Counted from the first letter of the stretch, positions 22,647 through 35,752 are shown. The stretch is DNA of 64,000 nucleotides from Diaporthe sp. PMI_573 (GCA_021399435.1 JAJTUP010000019.1:186001-250000); one strand, 5' to 3'. The notes: generated by a model not told the origin, from the sequence alone. Program-made: numbers and translations.

Positions 22647-23992
22647 TGTTGGATTGTTGGTGCCGTTGACGAAGATGTAGCGGTTTGTGCTGTGCTTTTG
22701 GCGTTGTGCAAGAGAAAAGTACCTAGGTAGGTAATTATTTGTCTTTCCAGGTTTGGGATGGGCAGGCGGCCATCAGGGTCCATTCCGCCAATTCTTGGAA
22801 AGTGGCAGCCGCGGCAGGCAGGCAGGCTTGCTCTCTGTGTAGCTGGTACCTAGCGCGTAGCATGGATTTTGTGAACCGTCGTCCCCTGCTTTGTAAAAAA
22901 GAAGGTCCTCCCTTTAGTCTGTCCCAATTTCAACACAGTCACCTTAGGCAAGAGCAATTAAATCCAAAGACCGTTATCTATTTCAAAACCATCCCCAAGA
23001 CAGCCGTAGGACCGTTTACAAGTCGTCGGATGACATAAATAAAGAGCAGGGGACGGTCCTTTTACAGGTCAGCCTCTAGGAGTAAACCTCCTCTAGGATA
23101 ACCTCGCGTGGGATAATTTCCTATCGGATAATTGGTTAGATGGCGTATAAGTCACAGGGGCTCTGTAATGACGCTTTTGATTCTTTTGTTTCTTAATGTG
23201 ACTGTGTGCTGTAATACGTATATGAACGTGGACAAGAAAGGCAAGCTTTAAGCAAAGTCGACCCGAAGCATATGTCTCACTCACAGTTCAGTGCTGAAGT
23301 CCATTTGCCAATATGGCTATAAAACACATGAGCGCCTCTGGTTTGGGGCACCGAAAGCCAGACATGCAAGGACTTCCCATGCTTGGCTCAAGACATGCGT
23401 AGAATCCAGCTAAAGTACAGTTCCCAATTGAGGCCCCCAAGACGCCGTCGAGTGGGAAATGCGGCATAGGCAGGAGGGGGATCACGAATAATTGAGGAGG
23501 TTCTGTATCGTGATAATCATCCGTAACTGCATTTGCTTCCGTATAATCCTTTGACTCCTCTGCCACGCCGATTATTGCACGACCGTACACACGAGTGATC
23601 ATCCCGACATTGTGAGACATTGTATCGTATCCACCATTCATGCTCCAAGTAACTCATCCAGCCAACAGTGCTCCCGTCAGTGGTAATGCGCTGCCGCTGC
23701 CGCTGCCATCCTTCCCCCACCAATCCGAAGCAGCATCCCCTGTAACCGTCCACCTAATGATAAATACATCATCATCGACAACCCCCTGGTCTAGTCGTCC
23801 GCTTTTCCATTCGCACCGGAGCTCGGGCCACCGTGCAGTCGCCTCGTAGCGGTGTGTGTGCGTGTCCTCTCCCCCCAGATCCAGGGTTGCGTTGCGGCCC
23901 CCATCCTCCACGCCGCGCCTCGCCCAAGAGCCTCGAAGAGGCCGGCTCCTAGATCATGGCCTTACATCAGAGATCGCTCGGGAGGGCGCCTC
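22647..23992. other. Intergenic region
   Basis: No gene is supported. Three GGATAA hexamers occur in a short stretch (about 23094-23130), the last within ATCGGATAA. The rest appears to be promoter and 3' flank sequence. Confidence 0.5.
22720..22729. repeat. TACCTAGGTA palindrome (one of five)
   Basis: Exact 10-bp palindrome upstream of the CDC40 start. Identical copies occur at 25217-25226, 34654-34663, 38424-38433 and 50264-50273, far more than chance predicts in 64 kb. Function is unknown. Confidence 0.6.
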
Positions 23993-24593
23993 TTAGTTGG
24001 CCTCGTCCTTAATGAGGGCAACGATCATCTTGTAGAGGTAGAAGAAGAACATGAGCAGGTGGAAGCCGAGCTTGATGAATGACTCCTTCTTATGAACGTT
24101 CAGCTTCCTGAAGATCTCGGTTGCGTCCAGCAGGTGCGTGTTCTCGACGATCCTAGGGCACATCCTGTCAGCCATTTGATCATCACGCGACTCGAGCTCC
24201 GGAGCTCTGGGCGCATCTCCCGGGCCGGTTGGTGGGCAACGTACTTCTTGGCATTCCAGGCCAACAGTGGAAGGTTGACAATCAGAGGAATCCAGTATCC
24301 GTTGATGAGGAACAAGAAGGTTAAGAATCCATGTACGGCGGCTTCGGGGATGATGTAGGTGTTCAGGCGGTTGCAGAGGTCGATGGGGTTGATGTAGTCA
24401 CTGCAGGCACGTCGCGTTAGCATGACCACGGCACGCCCGGCCAGCAACGGTCTCTTGCTGGCGAGGGGAGGGACAAGGGGCAGGGTTCGTACCATTCGAG
24501 ATCGCTGTACATGATGGTGAAGAAGACCTGCAGGAACAAGTTGACGGCGTTTATAAGCACCGAAAACAGGAAGAGCCACGCCTCGCCAGACAT
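23993..24593 (-). CDS. ERV14: Cornichon-family ER cargo receptor Erv14
   Basis: Minus-strand exons are 24593-24493, 24400-24245 and 24152-23993, giving 138 aa, the same length as yeast Erv14. The junctions are …[14 protein letters not shown]… and …[13 protein letters not shown]…, each with GTACG(A/T) donors and AG acceptors. The protein packages transmembrane cargo into COPII vesicles at the ER. Seen in the sequence: an N-terminal membrane segment [20 protein letters not shown], the family hallmark [14 protein letters not shown], a second helix [17 protein letters not shown], and the C-terminal [11 protein letters not shown]…[17 protein letters not shown]. All parts are present, so the gene looks fully functional. 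Confidence 0.95.
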
Positions 24594-25668
24594 CTTGTCG
24601 GTTGTGTTGGAGCTATATCCTAATTGAGTGGTGTAGTTGCGACACGGGTCTCTGGAGCTGCGGCAGCCGGGAGCTTGGACTCGAAGCGACGCGATGCGAA
24701 GGTGTGTGTGTATGTAAGGATATGGGACACAGATCTGGATATCCCGCAGCAGATGTGGGCAGGCAGGTGGAGAACCGGCCGAGGGCGAGCTTATCACGGA
24801 CGGGCAGACCAACAGACGGACAGTCGCGCAGGATTTTCTCGGATGCCAACAACGGTATTCGCAGCCTCGATAGGAGGAAACACAGCACGGCAGCTCAGGG
24901 GGGGCAGTTACAGGTGGTGGCGGCGGCACAGATGCGAATATCTGTCCTCGAGGTTTGGGTTTTTGCAGCAGTCCGAAGCGGCGGTGGCAGGTCGAGGAAG
25001 GGGAGGGCGAGGTAAGTCGAGGTCGGTAAGGCGCGAATGCGGCGGGATGATGTCGCTCGCTCTCCACACTAGGACGTGACTAGGCTACACTTGGACTGTC
25101 GACGCAAAAATGCTGCCTTTCCAAGGTTCAGAGCTTGGGGGGGAGGGGGCGTCACTCTGGCGAGTCCTCTGCCCCCCGCAGCCAATGGCAGAGCTCCGTG
25201 GATTGGATACCTTAGGTACCTAGGTAGGTAGCTCGGGGGCCGCTGGGAGCCAGCTGGGGCGGCATGTGGCGCGAGCTTTGCTAGGCGGGCTAGGCTTGCC
25301 AGGCCTGCTGTGCCACCAGGATTGCTCTGCCCAAAAGACCTGACAGATAAGATGCGGCCCCCAGCCTGCCAGCCAGGGCAGATCATTAATTTTGCTACGC
25401 CGGCGATCAAAACGGCAGTACACTAGTTTAACAATGCATAGACAGACTGACAGATTCAACAGTTGCCAGGTGACAGCGGCAAATGAGTTGTCTCGCATCG
25501 GCGATTACAGCATAGGATTGGCACTCGTGCAGGCTTCACGGGGACCAGGCCTGAACATAATCATCGCAGATTGCTCATCTTTGCCCCAGCTACATGCTGT
25601 ACACATTTAGCCAACGCTCGTAACTCGCCACACATTAACACCGCCATGCACTTCAGCAACCCATATAT
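24594..25668. other. Intergenic / promoter of ERV14
   Basis: About 1.1 kb with no supported gene. It contains a TACCTAGGTA palindrome at 25217-25226 inside a longer run of repeated (C)CTAGGTA units. Confidence 0.5.
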
Positions 25669-27149
25669 CTACTCAGCTCCATTTGCCTTTTCGGGGACAG
25701 GTATAGGGCCACCAGGAGAATCCGGAAGACGTGCGGTCAGTACCTCAACACCGTCCTCAGTAACAAGCAGGGTGTGCTCTGGAAGAATGCGTCAGTGAAA
25801 ACTGCCTAGGGGCATGCTGCGAAGTTGAACCCCTGTGGGAAAGCTTACCGAATTGGGCCGTCTTCTTTCCGTCAATAGTCGTGCTTGTCCAGTTGTCCGG
25901 CCAGGTGATATCACGATACTTGCCCAGCGCAATCATCGGCTCGATTGTAAATGTCTGGCCAGGCTTGCACTCGCCAACTGCCTTGTTCTTGGCGTAGTGA
26001 GGGATGTTTGGCGGGCAGTGGAAGATCGTGTTGATGCCGTGGCCGACGTAAGTCCGGATGACGCTGGTGTTCTTGGTCTTGGCGTGCTTCTCGATCGCGT
26101 TGCCAAAGTCTCGGTACAGCGTGCCCGGCTTCACGAGCTTGATGGCCTCGTCCAGACACTCCCTAGCAGCCTCCACAACACGCACGGTGTCAGGGTCAGC
26201 CCTAGCCCGGTCGCCCACGTAATATGTCTCGTTCAGGTCGCCGTGGTAGCCCTCGTGGTAAAGAGTGACGTCCAGGTTGACAATGTCGCCGTCCATGAGA
26301 ATGCGCTGGTCGGGAATGCCGTGGCAGATGACCTCGTTGATCGAGGTGCAAACAGACTTGGGGAAGTGGTTGTAGTTCAGGGGCGATGGGTAGGACTAGG
26401 GCCACCGTCAGTCTCTGCATTCATCATGCCCTGCTGATGGGCCTTCATGTGGCCCCACGGGCAGCACTCACATTACGCTTGATACACTCGTCGTGTACGA
26501 TCTTGTCGATCTCGTCGGTGGTAATGCCAGGTCGGATCGCAGCAGCGGCAATGTCGAGAACCTCTCGCGCCAGCCGGCAGACCTTGCGCATCGCATCCTG
26601 TGCCTTCTTGTCGAGGATCTCGACCTTGTTCCGGTTGACGAGGGACCGTCCTGCCTTGGGGATGCCATCGGCGGCGTAGTCGGGGTGGGGGATTGTCTTT
26701 GGGATTTCACGTCGCGGCGAGAGAGGATACACGGGTCGAAGAGGGCCGGTGTAAGAAAAGTTCGGGAAGGGGTTGTAGTAGCCGGTTTCTGGGTCAGGTT
26801 TAGATACTATTTTCGGCGGGATGTTCAGGGCATTTTGGATTATACTGTTTTCTTGCTTGTGCATCGACTTATGGCTGCCCTGGACGGAGAGGCTGATTAG
26901 CTACGAGTCCTACCGACCGCCGCCACACGTCGCGCACCACGCGACTGGATGTTGCGGAGGTGGGGCAATGAGGGCATCGGTCTCTCGGCCCAGAGATGAA
27001 CTAACCCAGCTCTTCTTAAAACAGTCCTGAGAGCAGAAGAAGCTGTCCTTGATCCCCAATTTCAGGCAAGTCGGACACTGGAGTGACCCAGCATCGTTGT
27101 CGCAGTCGACGCCGAGGCACTTGCGCTTGGAGGGGGGCTCGTCGGTCAT
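25669..27149 (-). CDS. MAP1: Methionine aminopeptidase 1
   Basis: Minus-strand exons are 27149-27006, 26879-26472, 26395-25849 and 25778-25669, giving 402 aa. The junctions are …[12 protein letters not shown]…, …[12 protein letters not shown]… and …TAQF-EHTLL…, all phase-correct with GT-AG introns of 70-126 nt. The enzyme removes the initiator methionine co-translationally. The N-terminus carries the ribosome-associated MYND-like zinc finger: C11, C16, C25, C28, C39 and C43 with a following HKSMH. The catalytic pita-bread domain shows [10 protein letters not shown], the metal ligands in [28 protein letters not shown], and [10 protein letters not shown], then [10 protein letters not shown]. 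This composition is typical of eukaryotic type 1 MetAPs. Confidence 0.95.
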
Positions 27150-27989
27150 GGCGGGCGGAGGGTTCGCGGTCAGTCGCAGAGGTCGTTGACGGGATGGAGC
27201 AGATTCGAGTCCCGGAAGTCAGAGAATGTGGCTTCTATTGCTGCTGGGACAAGGTCATGGACAGACTCAGAAGAAGCCAGAGGGTCACAGGAGATCCAAC
27301 CGCAGAAATTATGGGTTTTGACAGGTAGCAACACCTTTTCCCGCCTCGCAGCCCACGGTCAGTCAGTCGCTAAATCCGTCTTCACTGAAAATGCAAGTGG
27401 GCTAAAGCAGGCGAGAATCAGAGCATGTTCGGGGGCAGGGATTGCAGGGATTGCGACTTGCATCCACCCGCGCGCCTTTGCGTTGACCCGAGGACCCTGA
27501 GTGCCTGCTCGACCAAGGGTACAGGTTACGCCTAACCCTGAGATTCGAGTTTGGCATGTAGGGGAGGGGGGAAGGCCCGGCAATAACCGTGCCTCGATCC
27601 GCCGAGAGCATTGCGGCATCATCAAGACCAATGCTATCGGCCGGCCTGTTCTGCGCCGACTGGAGTTGATGTATGTTTTGATGAAAACTGATGGACTCAA
27701 GAAGTAACAGGAGGACCGGCAGGGCATCACTTCTTCCGCTTCCGGCCCCACAGAGATCTGTCGAGGGTTATTCAAAGATCTGCTGAAGTTATTCGCAGAG
27801 AGAAAAGGTGCTGCTGCTGCTTAGTCTTGGTCGTTCCGCACCCTGAAGTTCCGCCCTTCCGACTTCCGAACATCTCCTGATCATAAGAGCTTCATAGACT
27901 TTCACTGAGCAGGGCATTAGGACAGCCATATGTGCTATTATTGTTGCCAGGCCTGTTCACTCTCTGTTCAGTGAAACTTACAGCACATC
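27150..27989. other. Divergent intergenic region (MAP1 and BNA4)
   Basis: About 840 bp separate the divergent MAP1 and BNA4 starts. No gene was seen; promoters of both are expected here. Confidence 0.5.
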
Positions 27990-29705
27990 ATGTCGTCAAC
28001 CAAGGTCATCGTCGTGGGAGCCGGACCCGTCGGCTCACTCGCAGCTCTGTATGCTGCACAAAGAGGCCATGAGGTTGAGATCTACGAGCTCAGAAATGGT
28101 ATGGAAAGCCCCGGACAGTTCAACATATGCAACTCAATCCCATTTCCTGGCTGCATAAGGTTCCAGCAGCCATTATGGGCCCTGAGATAGAAGCTGCCAG
28201 AGAGGCCGTCCTGAACTTTTGCTCACACATGCCTTGGGCCTTGACTCACTGCTGACCGAGGATGCACAGACCTGAGAGACCCCTCAACAGTACCACTAAA
28301 CTTCACAAAATCCATCAACCTGGCTCTCTCAGTACGTGGCATAACTGCCATGCAAAATGCAGAGCCAAGCACAGCAGAGGGAGAGCGCAAGCTGTTGGAC
28401 CATGTCCTGGCCGCCACAATCCCGATGAGAGGCCGCATGATCCACGGCAGGAAAGCAAGCGGAGATTTGTACGAGGAGGCACAGGACTATGATGTACACG
28501 GACGGGTATGTACCAGGCGACAGAATCATTCCATGTGACAGACCTTGAACTGACACCACTGAAAGACAATCTTCGCCGTAGACCGTGGCGGACTGAACAA
28601 GCGTCTCCTTGACGTGCTCGAGAGCATGCCCAACGTCAAGTTCTTCTTCAACCACAAGCTCACAGGCGCGGACTTCCGCAAGCACAAGGCCTGGTTCGAG
28701 CACAAGGATGGCTCCTCCGAGGGCCGGCCAAGGGAGATTGAGATCTCGTTCGACTTCATGATCGGGGCTGACGGCGCCCACTCCTCGGTGCGGTACCACA
28801 TGATGAAGTACACGCGCATGGACTACGAGCAGCGATACATCGACGCCCAGTGGTGCGAGTTCCAGATTCAGCCCCGGGAGCACTTCGACGCTGCCAACCC
28901 GATGAGCCAGTTCCGCATCAGCCCGAACCACCTGCACATCTGGCCCGGCAAGGAGTTCATGTTCATCGCCATCCCGTCCGAGGACGGCACCTTCACGTGC
29001 ACGCTGTTCGCCCCTGCTGAGAAGTATGCCTACCTCGAGGCGGACCCTGCCAATGTTCCGGCCTTCTTCGACAGGTACTTCCCCGGCGTGACAGACCTCA
29101 TCCCCTCGGCCGACCTGGTCGACAGCTTCCAGCGGAACCCACACCTGCCGCTCATCACCATCAAGTGCAAGCCCCACCACTTCCTGTCGTCAGTCGTGCT
29201 CGTCGGCGATGCTGCGCACGCCATGGTGCCCTTCTACGGCCAGGGCATGAACGCTGGCCTGGAGGACGTGCAGACCCTCTTCACGTTCCTGGACAAGCAC
29301 GCTGGTGGCGACCGCGCCAGGGCTTTGGACGAGTACACCGCCCACAGGGTACCCGACGCGCACAGCATCAACGACCTGGCCCTGCAGAACTACGTCGAGA
29401 TGCGCGCCAGCGTGTTGAGCCCGACGTATAGGCTGAGGAAGTTCCTGGAGGAGAGCCTTAGCAAGTACCTGCCCGGCCTGGGCTGGCAGACAAAGTACAG
29501 CCGGGTGTCATTCAGCAACGAGAGATACTCGGAGGTCATCGCGAGGAGCGACTACCAGGGCAAGATTTTGATGAGGGTCTTTGGGGCCACGGTAGGAATC
29601 CCGTTGGTGGCTGGTGGTGCGATGCTGTGGCTCAGGTACAGAAGGGTTATAGAGACCGGGGTGAAGGCCGCAGGCGAGTGGTTGGTGAAGACCGTGAGTC
29701 GGTGA
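27990..29705 (+). CDS. BNA4: Kynurenine 3-monooxygenase
   Basis: Exons are 27990-28098, 28270-28505 and 28566-29705, giving 494 aa. The introns have GTATGG/CACAG and GTATGT/AAAG ends and CTGAC branch sites. The FAD enzyme hydroxylates L-kynurenine in the tryptophan-to-NAD pathway, at the mitochondrial outer membrane. Evidence is the Rossmann motif [18 protein letters not shown] at the N-terminus, [24 protein letters not shown] (start of exon 2; a KMO signature), [32 protein letters not shown] for the flavin, and a C-terminal hydrophobic stretch [14 protein letters not shown] for membrane attachment. The length agrees with the family (460-510). No secondary-metabolite partner is adjacent, so a housekeeping role is likely. 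Confidence 0.93.
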
Positions 29706-29937
29706 TCCTCGTTCCCTCCCACGGAACCTCGGCTTTCGGCAGCCGCTGTTTGTAAGGAAGTTTTGTACAAGATAGATAGATCATTTAGAAGCGTAATTTG
29801 ACAAAGCTGAAATCGCCCCATGATGTGACGAGATCAGGGAAGATTGCGTCGATGGCCTCAGACAAGTCGTTTTGCTGTGCCCAAACACTCTTGTACTAGT
29901 ATAGGATCATCAACTCATCACATAACTTTTCGCGTCC

Positions 29938-30339
29938 TCAAGACCCGCCTGCTTCGAGCCCGTCGTCGACTTCGCTCTCGTGTGTGCTGCCACTGCTCTG
30001 GTTACGCTGTCCTGGGCCTCGCTTCCGCACACAGCTCGATATTATCCTGTATAGGATATAACACAGCACCCCAATTATACAGCCGACAACGAAGCCCCCG
30101 CCAAATTGAACCCCGAACGACTGGTTCCCAATCACGTCCAACGTGTCCGACTGCGAGTTGTCGTCGGCAAATGAGCCACTGTCGTCGGCTGGGACTGTAG
30201 TAGACGGATTCCCGGAGATGCTGCCGACAGTCGCGTCATCGCTTACAATAATCGTTTGAGGATAGGCGAAGGTGGTCCGAAGATTTGCAAGTATTGCCAG
30301 GAGGATATAGAGGAGTCCTTGTGGCGCAAGTATCATCAT
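29938..30339 (-). CDS. Putative small single-pass membrane protein
   Basis: Starting at ATG 30339, the frame encodes 133 aa with a plausible signal peptide (MMILAPQGLLYILLAILANL…FAYPQ). A short Ser/Asp-rich outer part follows, then a strong transmembrane helix GGGFVVGCIIGVLCYILYRII (~80-100) and a basic, Ser-rich tail. The layout is that of a type I membrane protein. I do not recognise a family and see no intron. The frame extends further upstream (to about 30486) without domain support. The alternative is a chance ORF. Confidence 0.42.
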   Translation of the reverse strand: MMILAPQGLLYILLAILANLRTTFAYPQTIIVSDDATVGSISGNPSTTVPADDSGSFADDNSQSDTLDVIGNQSFGVQFGGGFVVGCIIGVLCYILYRIISSCVRKRGPGQRNQSSGSTHESEVDDGLEAGGS

Positions 30340-31679
30340 CTGATTCTGGCGGAACATCAAGGCCCGCATCTCAAGCTCCCTGTCAAGATACTCCCAGCCC
30401 AAGACCCCTGAAGCCCTGTGAAGTTGAATTTGAGCGCGTTGAAGACGACCTGGTTTCGTCGAGGACTCATGCATCTGAAGTACCAAGTCAAGAAAGTATA
30501 TTTCGTGGCGACTCGAGCCGCCGGTCGCTTACGACGATGTGTACGACGTAGAATCACCCTGCTTGTGGAATATGCGGTGTCTTGTGGACCCGGAAAGCCT
30601 GCGAGAGTGCATACCCGGTGTGAAATCTCGACCCTCTTGCACCGGGCGTCGTTCGGATCATGCGTCACTCGCACTTCGTGTTGGAAACGAGCCAGAGAGT
30701 CCGTGGCTCCATGAACGAGTGGTTTTCCTTTTTGAGTTTCGTTACTCCGGCGCGAAGAACGGATTACAGCCTCCAGCTCATCGGAAAGCAGGCGAGGCGA
30801 ACGCCGGTTTTGTTAAGATGCACACGAGAACTTTGTCACACTGCTGGTTCGCGTGTCAGGGAAACGTAATCTCTTGTACGAAGCAGGCATCATTGAGCTT
30901 TTTTTTTTTTAGCCGAATAAGAATATTCTGACTGTGCTTTGCGGTCCAGGTATCAAAGACCCGGCAATTGTAGGGCGAGCACTCTTGCGCATAAGTCGCC
31001 GGCGTCTGTCAGACGAACCTTGTGAAACACGTCGGCGTGACTCAACCTCCGTCTGACGCTTCGACGCACAGCATTTGAGGCCGCGTCACAAGGTGTGGTG
31101 GCAATTCAAAACAACCCGTTGATTTCGAATTTCAGGCGATTGTTTGAGGGATTTCTATCAGTGTGCTCCTCTGTTCGTGAGGACACACAATCGCGCCTGA
31201 GGCTACCGATAGACACCGCAGCCTCCTGCAGCAAAGCGCACGAACTATCACTGCGACATATTCAGAATCATTGCCTCGTATATAAAGGATGGACTAGATT
31301 CGGGAGATTTCAACGTGATGAGGTCTGTTCTGAGCTCAAGCCATCACTAGATAAAGATACCCTGGTACCCGAATTCTCGGACTTACTATCCTTCGCCCAT
31401 CCTGCATTCCGAGAATACCTTGATACCTTCGCCTTCGCGGTTTGGAAGGCAATTTTTGCGGCCGGCCTGCTAGCTTTCTGAAAATACTTCCACCGCGCCA
31501 CGATAATGAAGAAGAATCGCCACGAGGTCCGTGATGAGAGACAGGATCGCTGTCGTGAATTTGTAGGTCGTGCTCACATCTCCTGCCTGCAAAGGCTTGA
31601 ATATTCAGGACCGTCTATTCAAGTGTCAGCCCCTAAAAGTCTTCATACCCTGATGAGGTATTTGAAAGACTGTGCAGTT
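30340..31679. other. Sequence without a supported gene
   Basis: This stretch has several short open frames on both strands and a T10 run near 30900. A minus-strand frame near 31470-31560 encodes a hydrophobic FFFIIVARWKYF-type segment that could be the last exon of the degraded gene to the right. Nothing is firm. Confidence 0.35.
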
Positions 31680-34320
31680 CACTCACTGCCACGAAGCTTG
31701 GAGAGGAGAAGACGACAGTGACTATGATCAGTACAATATACCGATTCGAAGATGTCGATCTCGTTGCCTACATTACTGTGATTACGTTGAGAAGCTGGAA
31801 GCGACGTGTCAAAATCCTCCGTCTTTTTCTGTGAACACAGATGTAGATCATGGATTTGCACTTACACCATTGCGCAGGCCCTTGACCTGACCATGTTTCT
31901 CAGAGATGCGTGCCTGTGTGTCACGCTCCATGTCTGAAACATACAGCGAAAAGTATTTCCAATTTTCAACAAGACAAGGACTCATTTCTGTGAATTTATT
32001 AGGCCCGTAGAACAAGCCGTCAAAAACTTTCAGACCCCTGTATGTTTCTGCCCTCCACTCGGACATGATGCGCAGAAGCTCCAACACACTGAGGTACATC
32101 TAGGATCGCGCAAGTGGGTCGGGAAAGAGCTGTTCATCTCGTAGAGATTTTTTGAGTACGTCATCCAACTAATTATTGGTCCAAGGTCAGCGTTTTCACA
32201 TCATATCTAGGTCGAGGCACGGAGCAGCTTACATGCATCCGCCTAGAGGCTCCTGGACAGTGATGACGGAAATTCAGAAAACCATTCAAAACAAAGGAGT
32301 ACTCACGCTGACGCCCAATTCGTCATCCAGTAAGTCAAGAACACCTAGCCAGCCCCTGTGATATTTATCCACCTCTGCCCAGACCATTCCCTGGAAGACG
32401 CACAAGCCTGCAGCTCTACCATTGCATTCAACATGCTGTGGCTTTGCCTCGATTCCGTTTCCTTGAAATATGTTCAGTCTACCACGACCAGTATCTCAAA
32501 TATCGATCGTGAACACAGGAGCATGATATACACCGATGAGGCCGTGGAACGACAAGGATATACGGCTCTCTAAGGATGGACAGTCCTTTCCGCTGTGAAT
32601 GGGCAACGAAGCAGCGAGGGAGTGGTGCTCACAAACCACTCGTAGTCCCTTCCAGTCGTTATTTGGCCTCCACCAGTCTGTGTCTGCCGCCCTGAGTTGT
32701 AGAGGATGATCACAGAGAATAGTTGTCAGATAGTGTTCTGGTCATTTTTCTCTCTGGCCACCTGCCGCAGAAAATTCTCGGGAAATGGAAGCCTTCGAAT
32801 TGCATCTCCGGAAGCCTGCTAAACTTCGGAAGCCGGGGCTTTTCGTCTCGAAGATAAGCATTCCTCATCAGTTCCAGAATGAGCGCGACAGACCCGAAAC
32901 AGAAGACCTTCGCCATCTCAAATCACCACGCTTGCTGCTGCAAAACTCGCAATTTTGGTCGAAGTTCCCGTTGCCACTCAGTGAGCTTCAACACGATTGA
33001 ATACAAACATTTTTAAACTTACCAGATATGTCCGATGACTGGTTCTGGATCACGATCAGGCTCGAAATATTGATAGAGCAAGTTATATTCCAAGAGGTCT
33101 ATATCATCAGCGGAAGCCCGTTGGTCGATAAGCAAATGGCGTAGTCTCGGTGTCTCAGTTACCTTAGTTAATACCAGCGCGTCGAGGTTGCAAGCTTTGC
33201 ATGATAAGTCCCTCTGATACAGACTAAACAAGTTCCCGTTGGAGCTCAGCAATCTCCCAAACCAGTGTGCGTCAAGAACTTCGCATAATTCCCCAAGGTT
33301 GCGTCGAGTCCTCCACACGATAATTAAAGGGAGCCCTTCTGAAAATGACGCGATGCCATCAGAAGCTGACAGCGCTCGCTCGTCCCGCGCCCCCAGACTT
33401 CGGATTCTAATGGAATCGCAGCCAAAATTCACCTCGACGACTGGGTGTAGAGTGAAGAAGTTCTGGCTGATATTTTCGGAGAATACGCTGTTCCATTTGA
33501 ACCAGCAATCGTCAGAAAGTATTTCTTGAGACCTTCCTGTGTTTGGCATCAAATCCTGAATACCACACATTGTGAAGCAAGCAGCTGCCCGAGGAGATCT
33601 CCGTACTTGTGACAGGCGGGCAGGGGGTGTTAGGCCTTGTATTTGGCGGATATCGTGCTTGCTCATCCTCAATCAGTTGTCTCAGATGAACATTCATTTG
33701 ACGCAATTCGGTCGTTAAGCTGATGGTATCAGGGTGAGCTTCTCTGACTGATTCCCTGGATCGGCGTCGCGCGCGAGTGGGCACCCATGTTCGTTCTACA
33801 TGGTTCTCTTGTGCTGTAGGAAGCCCTTCGTCTGGCTCGAATTCGGCACCTGCTGCCGCTTCGTTTTCTGGGAGGGGCGATACTGCCTCGGTGTCGAGCT
33901 GCTCATGACTCTGCAAAGTTAATTCGAGATTCCACTGGTCGAACTTCCACGACGTTCTCGAAATTTTCAAAGAGCTTCTTCTGACACAGGACGGCCTTGC
34001 CAGTGTTTTCATGGAGTCGATTAACAGGGGGGTGAGCGCACATGGTAATAAAGTGAGCCTCGAGTTTGTGACATCGGCAGCCGAATTTCGTTCTTGGCCC
34101 ACGCGCTTCGAGTACAACTCTACCCAGGTACACACGAATAGCACGCGAGACTTGGTTGTTGATTGTAGGTAAACCGTCAATTGAATCAGCCGACTGTACT
34201 CGGTTGCACTCCAGTGACACTGAAGCAACCCATTGGTTTCCAGGTGGCAGCTGGTCGACTATACGCTTCAATCGTCTCACGGAGCCTTTCACAGCGCGTC
34301 GACGAAGTATAGTATTCCAT
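31680..34320 (-). pseudogene. Unresolved multi-exon gene, probably decaying
   Basis: Several coding-like pieces lie in order on the minus strand: about 34310-33903; 33900-33580 (charged, TELRQMNVHLRQLIEDEQ); 33550-33019 ending IGHI before a GTAAGT donor; about 32690-32628 (ADTDWWRPNNDWKGLRVV); 32463-32307 (VWAEVDKYHRGWLGVLDLL) before GTGAGT; and 32168-31868 (VFDGLFYGPNKF, VENWKYFSLYVSDMERD). The 32306-32169 intron (GTGAGT…TTAG) joins the last two in frame. The 32168-31868 piece contains an in-frame TAG at 32100-32102 where a Trp (TGG) would fit. Junctions further upstream did not all resolve. The family is not recognised; a membrane protein is possible. It could be a live gene with an exon I misread. 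Confidence 0.38.
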
Positions 34321-35205
34321 GTCCCACAACCAGTTGATCGGCATAAGATTTATTTCCATGGCTCTGTGATGCAACAAGATCAAGCAATTGCAGAAGCGGT
34401 TGTTCTATTTCTAAGCCTTGCCAACGGGTCTGCTGCAGGATTTCGCGGCATACGCGCAGTGAGCACTTGGTACTGCATCCATCATGGGTAGCCATGTTCA
34501 AATTTAGTTCCTATTAGAATCTATGGACTTGTAAGTTATCCTCAAGGCGCAGCTGGGCTGCTTCTGTGGTATTGTAACGATGAAACCAGGCACTTGATGG
34601 AATTCTGAGTGAGCCTGTGCTGTGAAAGGCAGTTCCGAACGCGTCTGACCACCTACCTAGGTACGTATGGCCTGAAATCCCGTCTGCTCTGGCTGAAACA
34701 TGTCGATCAATGTGACGAGGAGTGCCAAATGTGCTTGGCGATGGATGAGCTTCTATGTTTGATGACTGTCATTTTAGAAGGCTGCGTGAAATGGGTAACG
34801 TAAAATCTGGGAATCTCCAGCAGTGGTGCATGTCTCGACCGGGACCCTCATGCACCTTTAGCTTTGGTACATCTTGTCCAGATGCAGCGCTACTACTGGA
34901 TGGGACCATCACGCCTATATGCTGATCTACAACGTTGAACCATTCACACTCGCGGCTATTGTCCTAGAAGCGTGGTAAGCATTAATGAGGAAGCTAGTAC
35001 AACTCGAGACGGCTCTGGAATGGCTGGCCGACCACCTGGCGTTTCCCCTCAAAACATATCGGACGGCATGGAAATGGTCTCCAGATATACAGCTTGTGAA
35101 CTTCAGTGCTCACAGTGTGGACAGCATTGTCATAATTTGTGCATCACATGATACATTTTGCAACGTGAATATCCTTTTCCGTACCCGAGACATCTGGACA
35201 TTGTC
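34321..35205. other. Intergenic region
   Basis: No supported gene. A TACCTAGGTA palindrome is at 34654-34663. The right part is the promoter side of the acetyltransferase gene. Confidence 0.45.
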
Positions 35206-35752
35206 ATGTTCCAATATCCAGACATCCCACCACAACACGCGGTCGTCATCAAGACCAACCGCATCTATCTTCGTCCTGTCACACCCGAAGACTTGGCTGC
35301 ACTTCACATAATCAGAATGAACCCTAGAGTGATGCAGTACATGTAAGTCTCGATTCGACTGCACGAATACATCACTCCGTCACTCTCCATTAATTGGTCA
35401 CCGTTCCCAGGCCCGGTGTTGAGACCGAAGAAGACGCCCTCAAATCGCACAGCGTCAGACGCATCGAGCTGATGATGAAAGAAGACGGCTTCTCATTCGC
35501 AGTCGTCGTCCCAGGCCCCCGCCATGAGTCCAGCATCGCAGAGGGTCTCGCGTACGGCACTGTGATAGGGTTCATCGGCATCACTGCGCCGCCTGAGGTT
35601 TTCTATATCCTGGACGACAAGTATTGGAACGCTGGATACGCGACCGAGGCGTTGCGTGCGTTCCTGGATACATATTGGAACGCTTTCCCGGAAGGCTTAA
35701 AAGGGATGGATGCGTGGACGCGCGACTTTCTCGAGACTCATATCATCGTTGG

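Noticed and set aside
27185..27215. ATTCGAGTCCC resembling a tRNA T-loop
   Set aside because: No cloverleaf pairs with it.
32233..32252. A 20-nt candidate microexon with AG and GT flanks
   Set aside because: Including it breaks the frame; the exons on either side join in frame when it is skipped.
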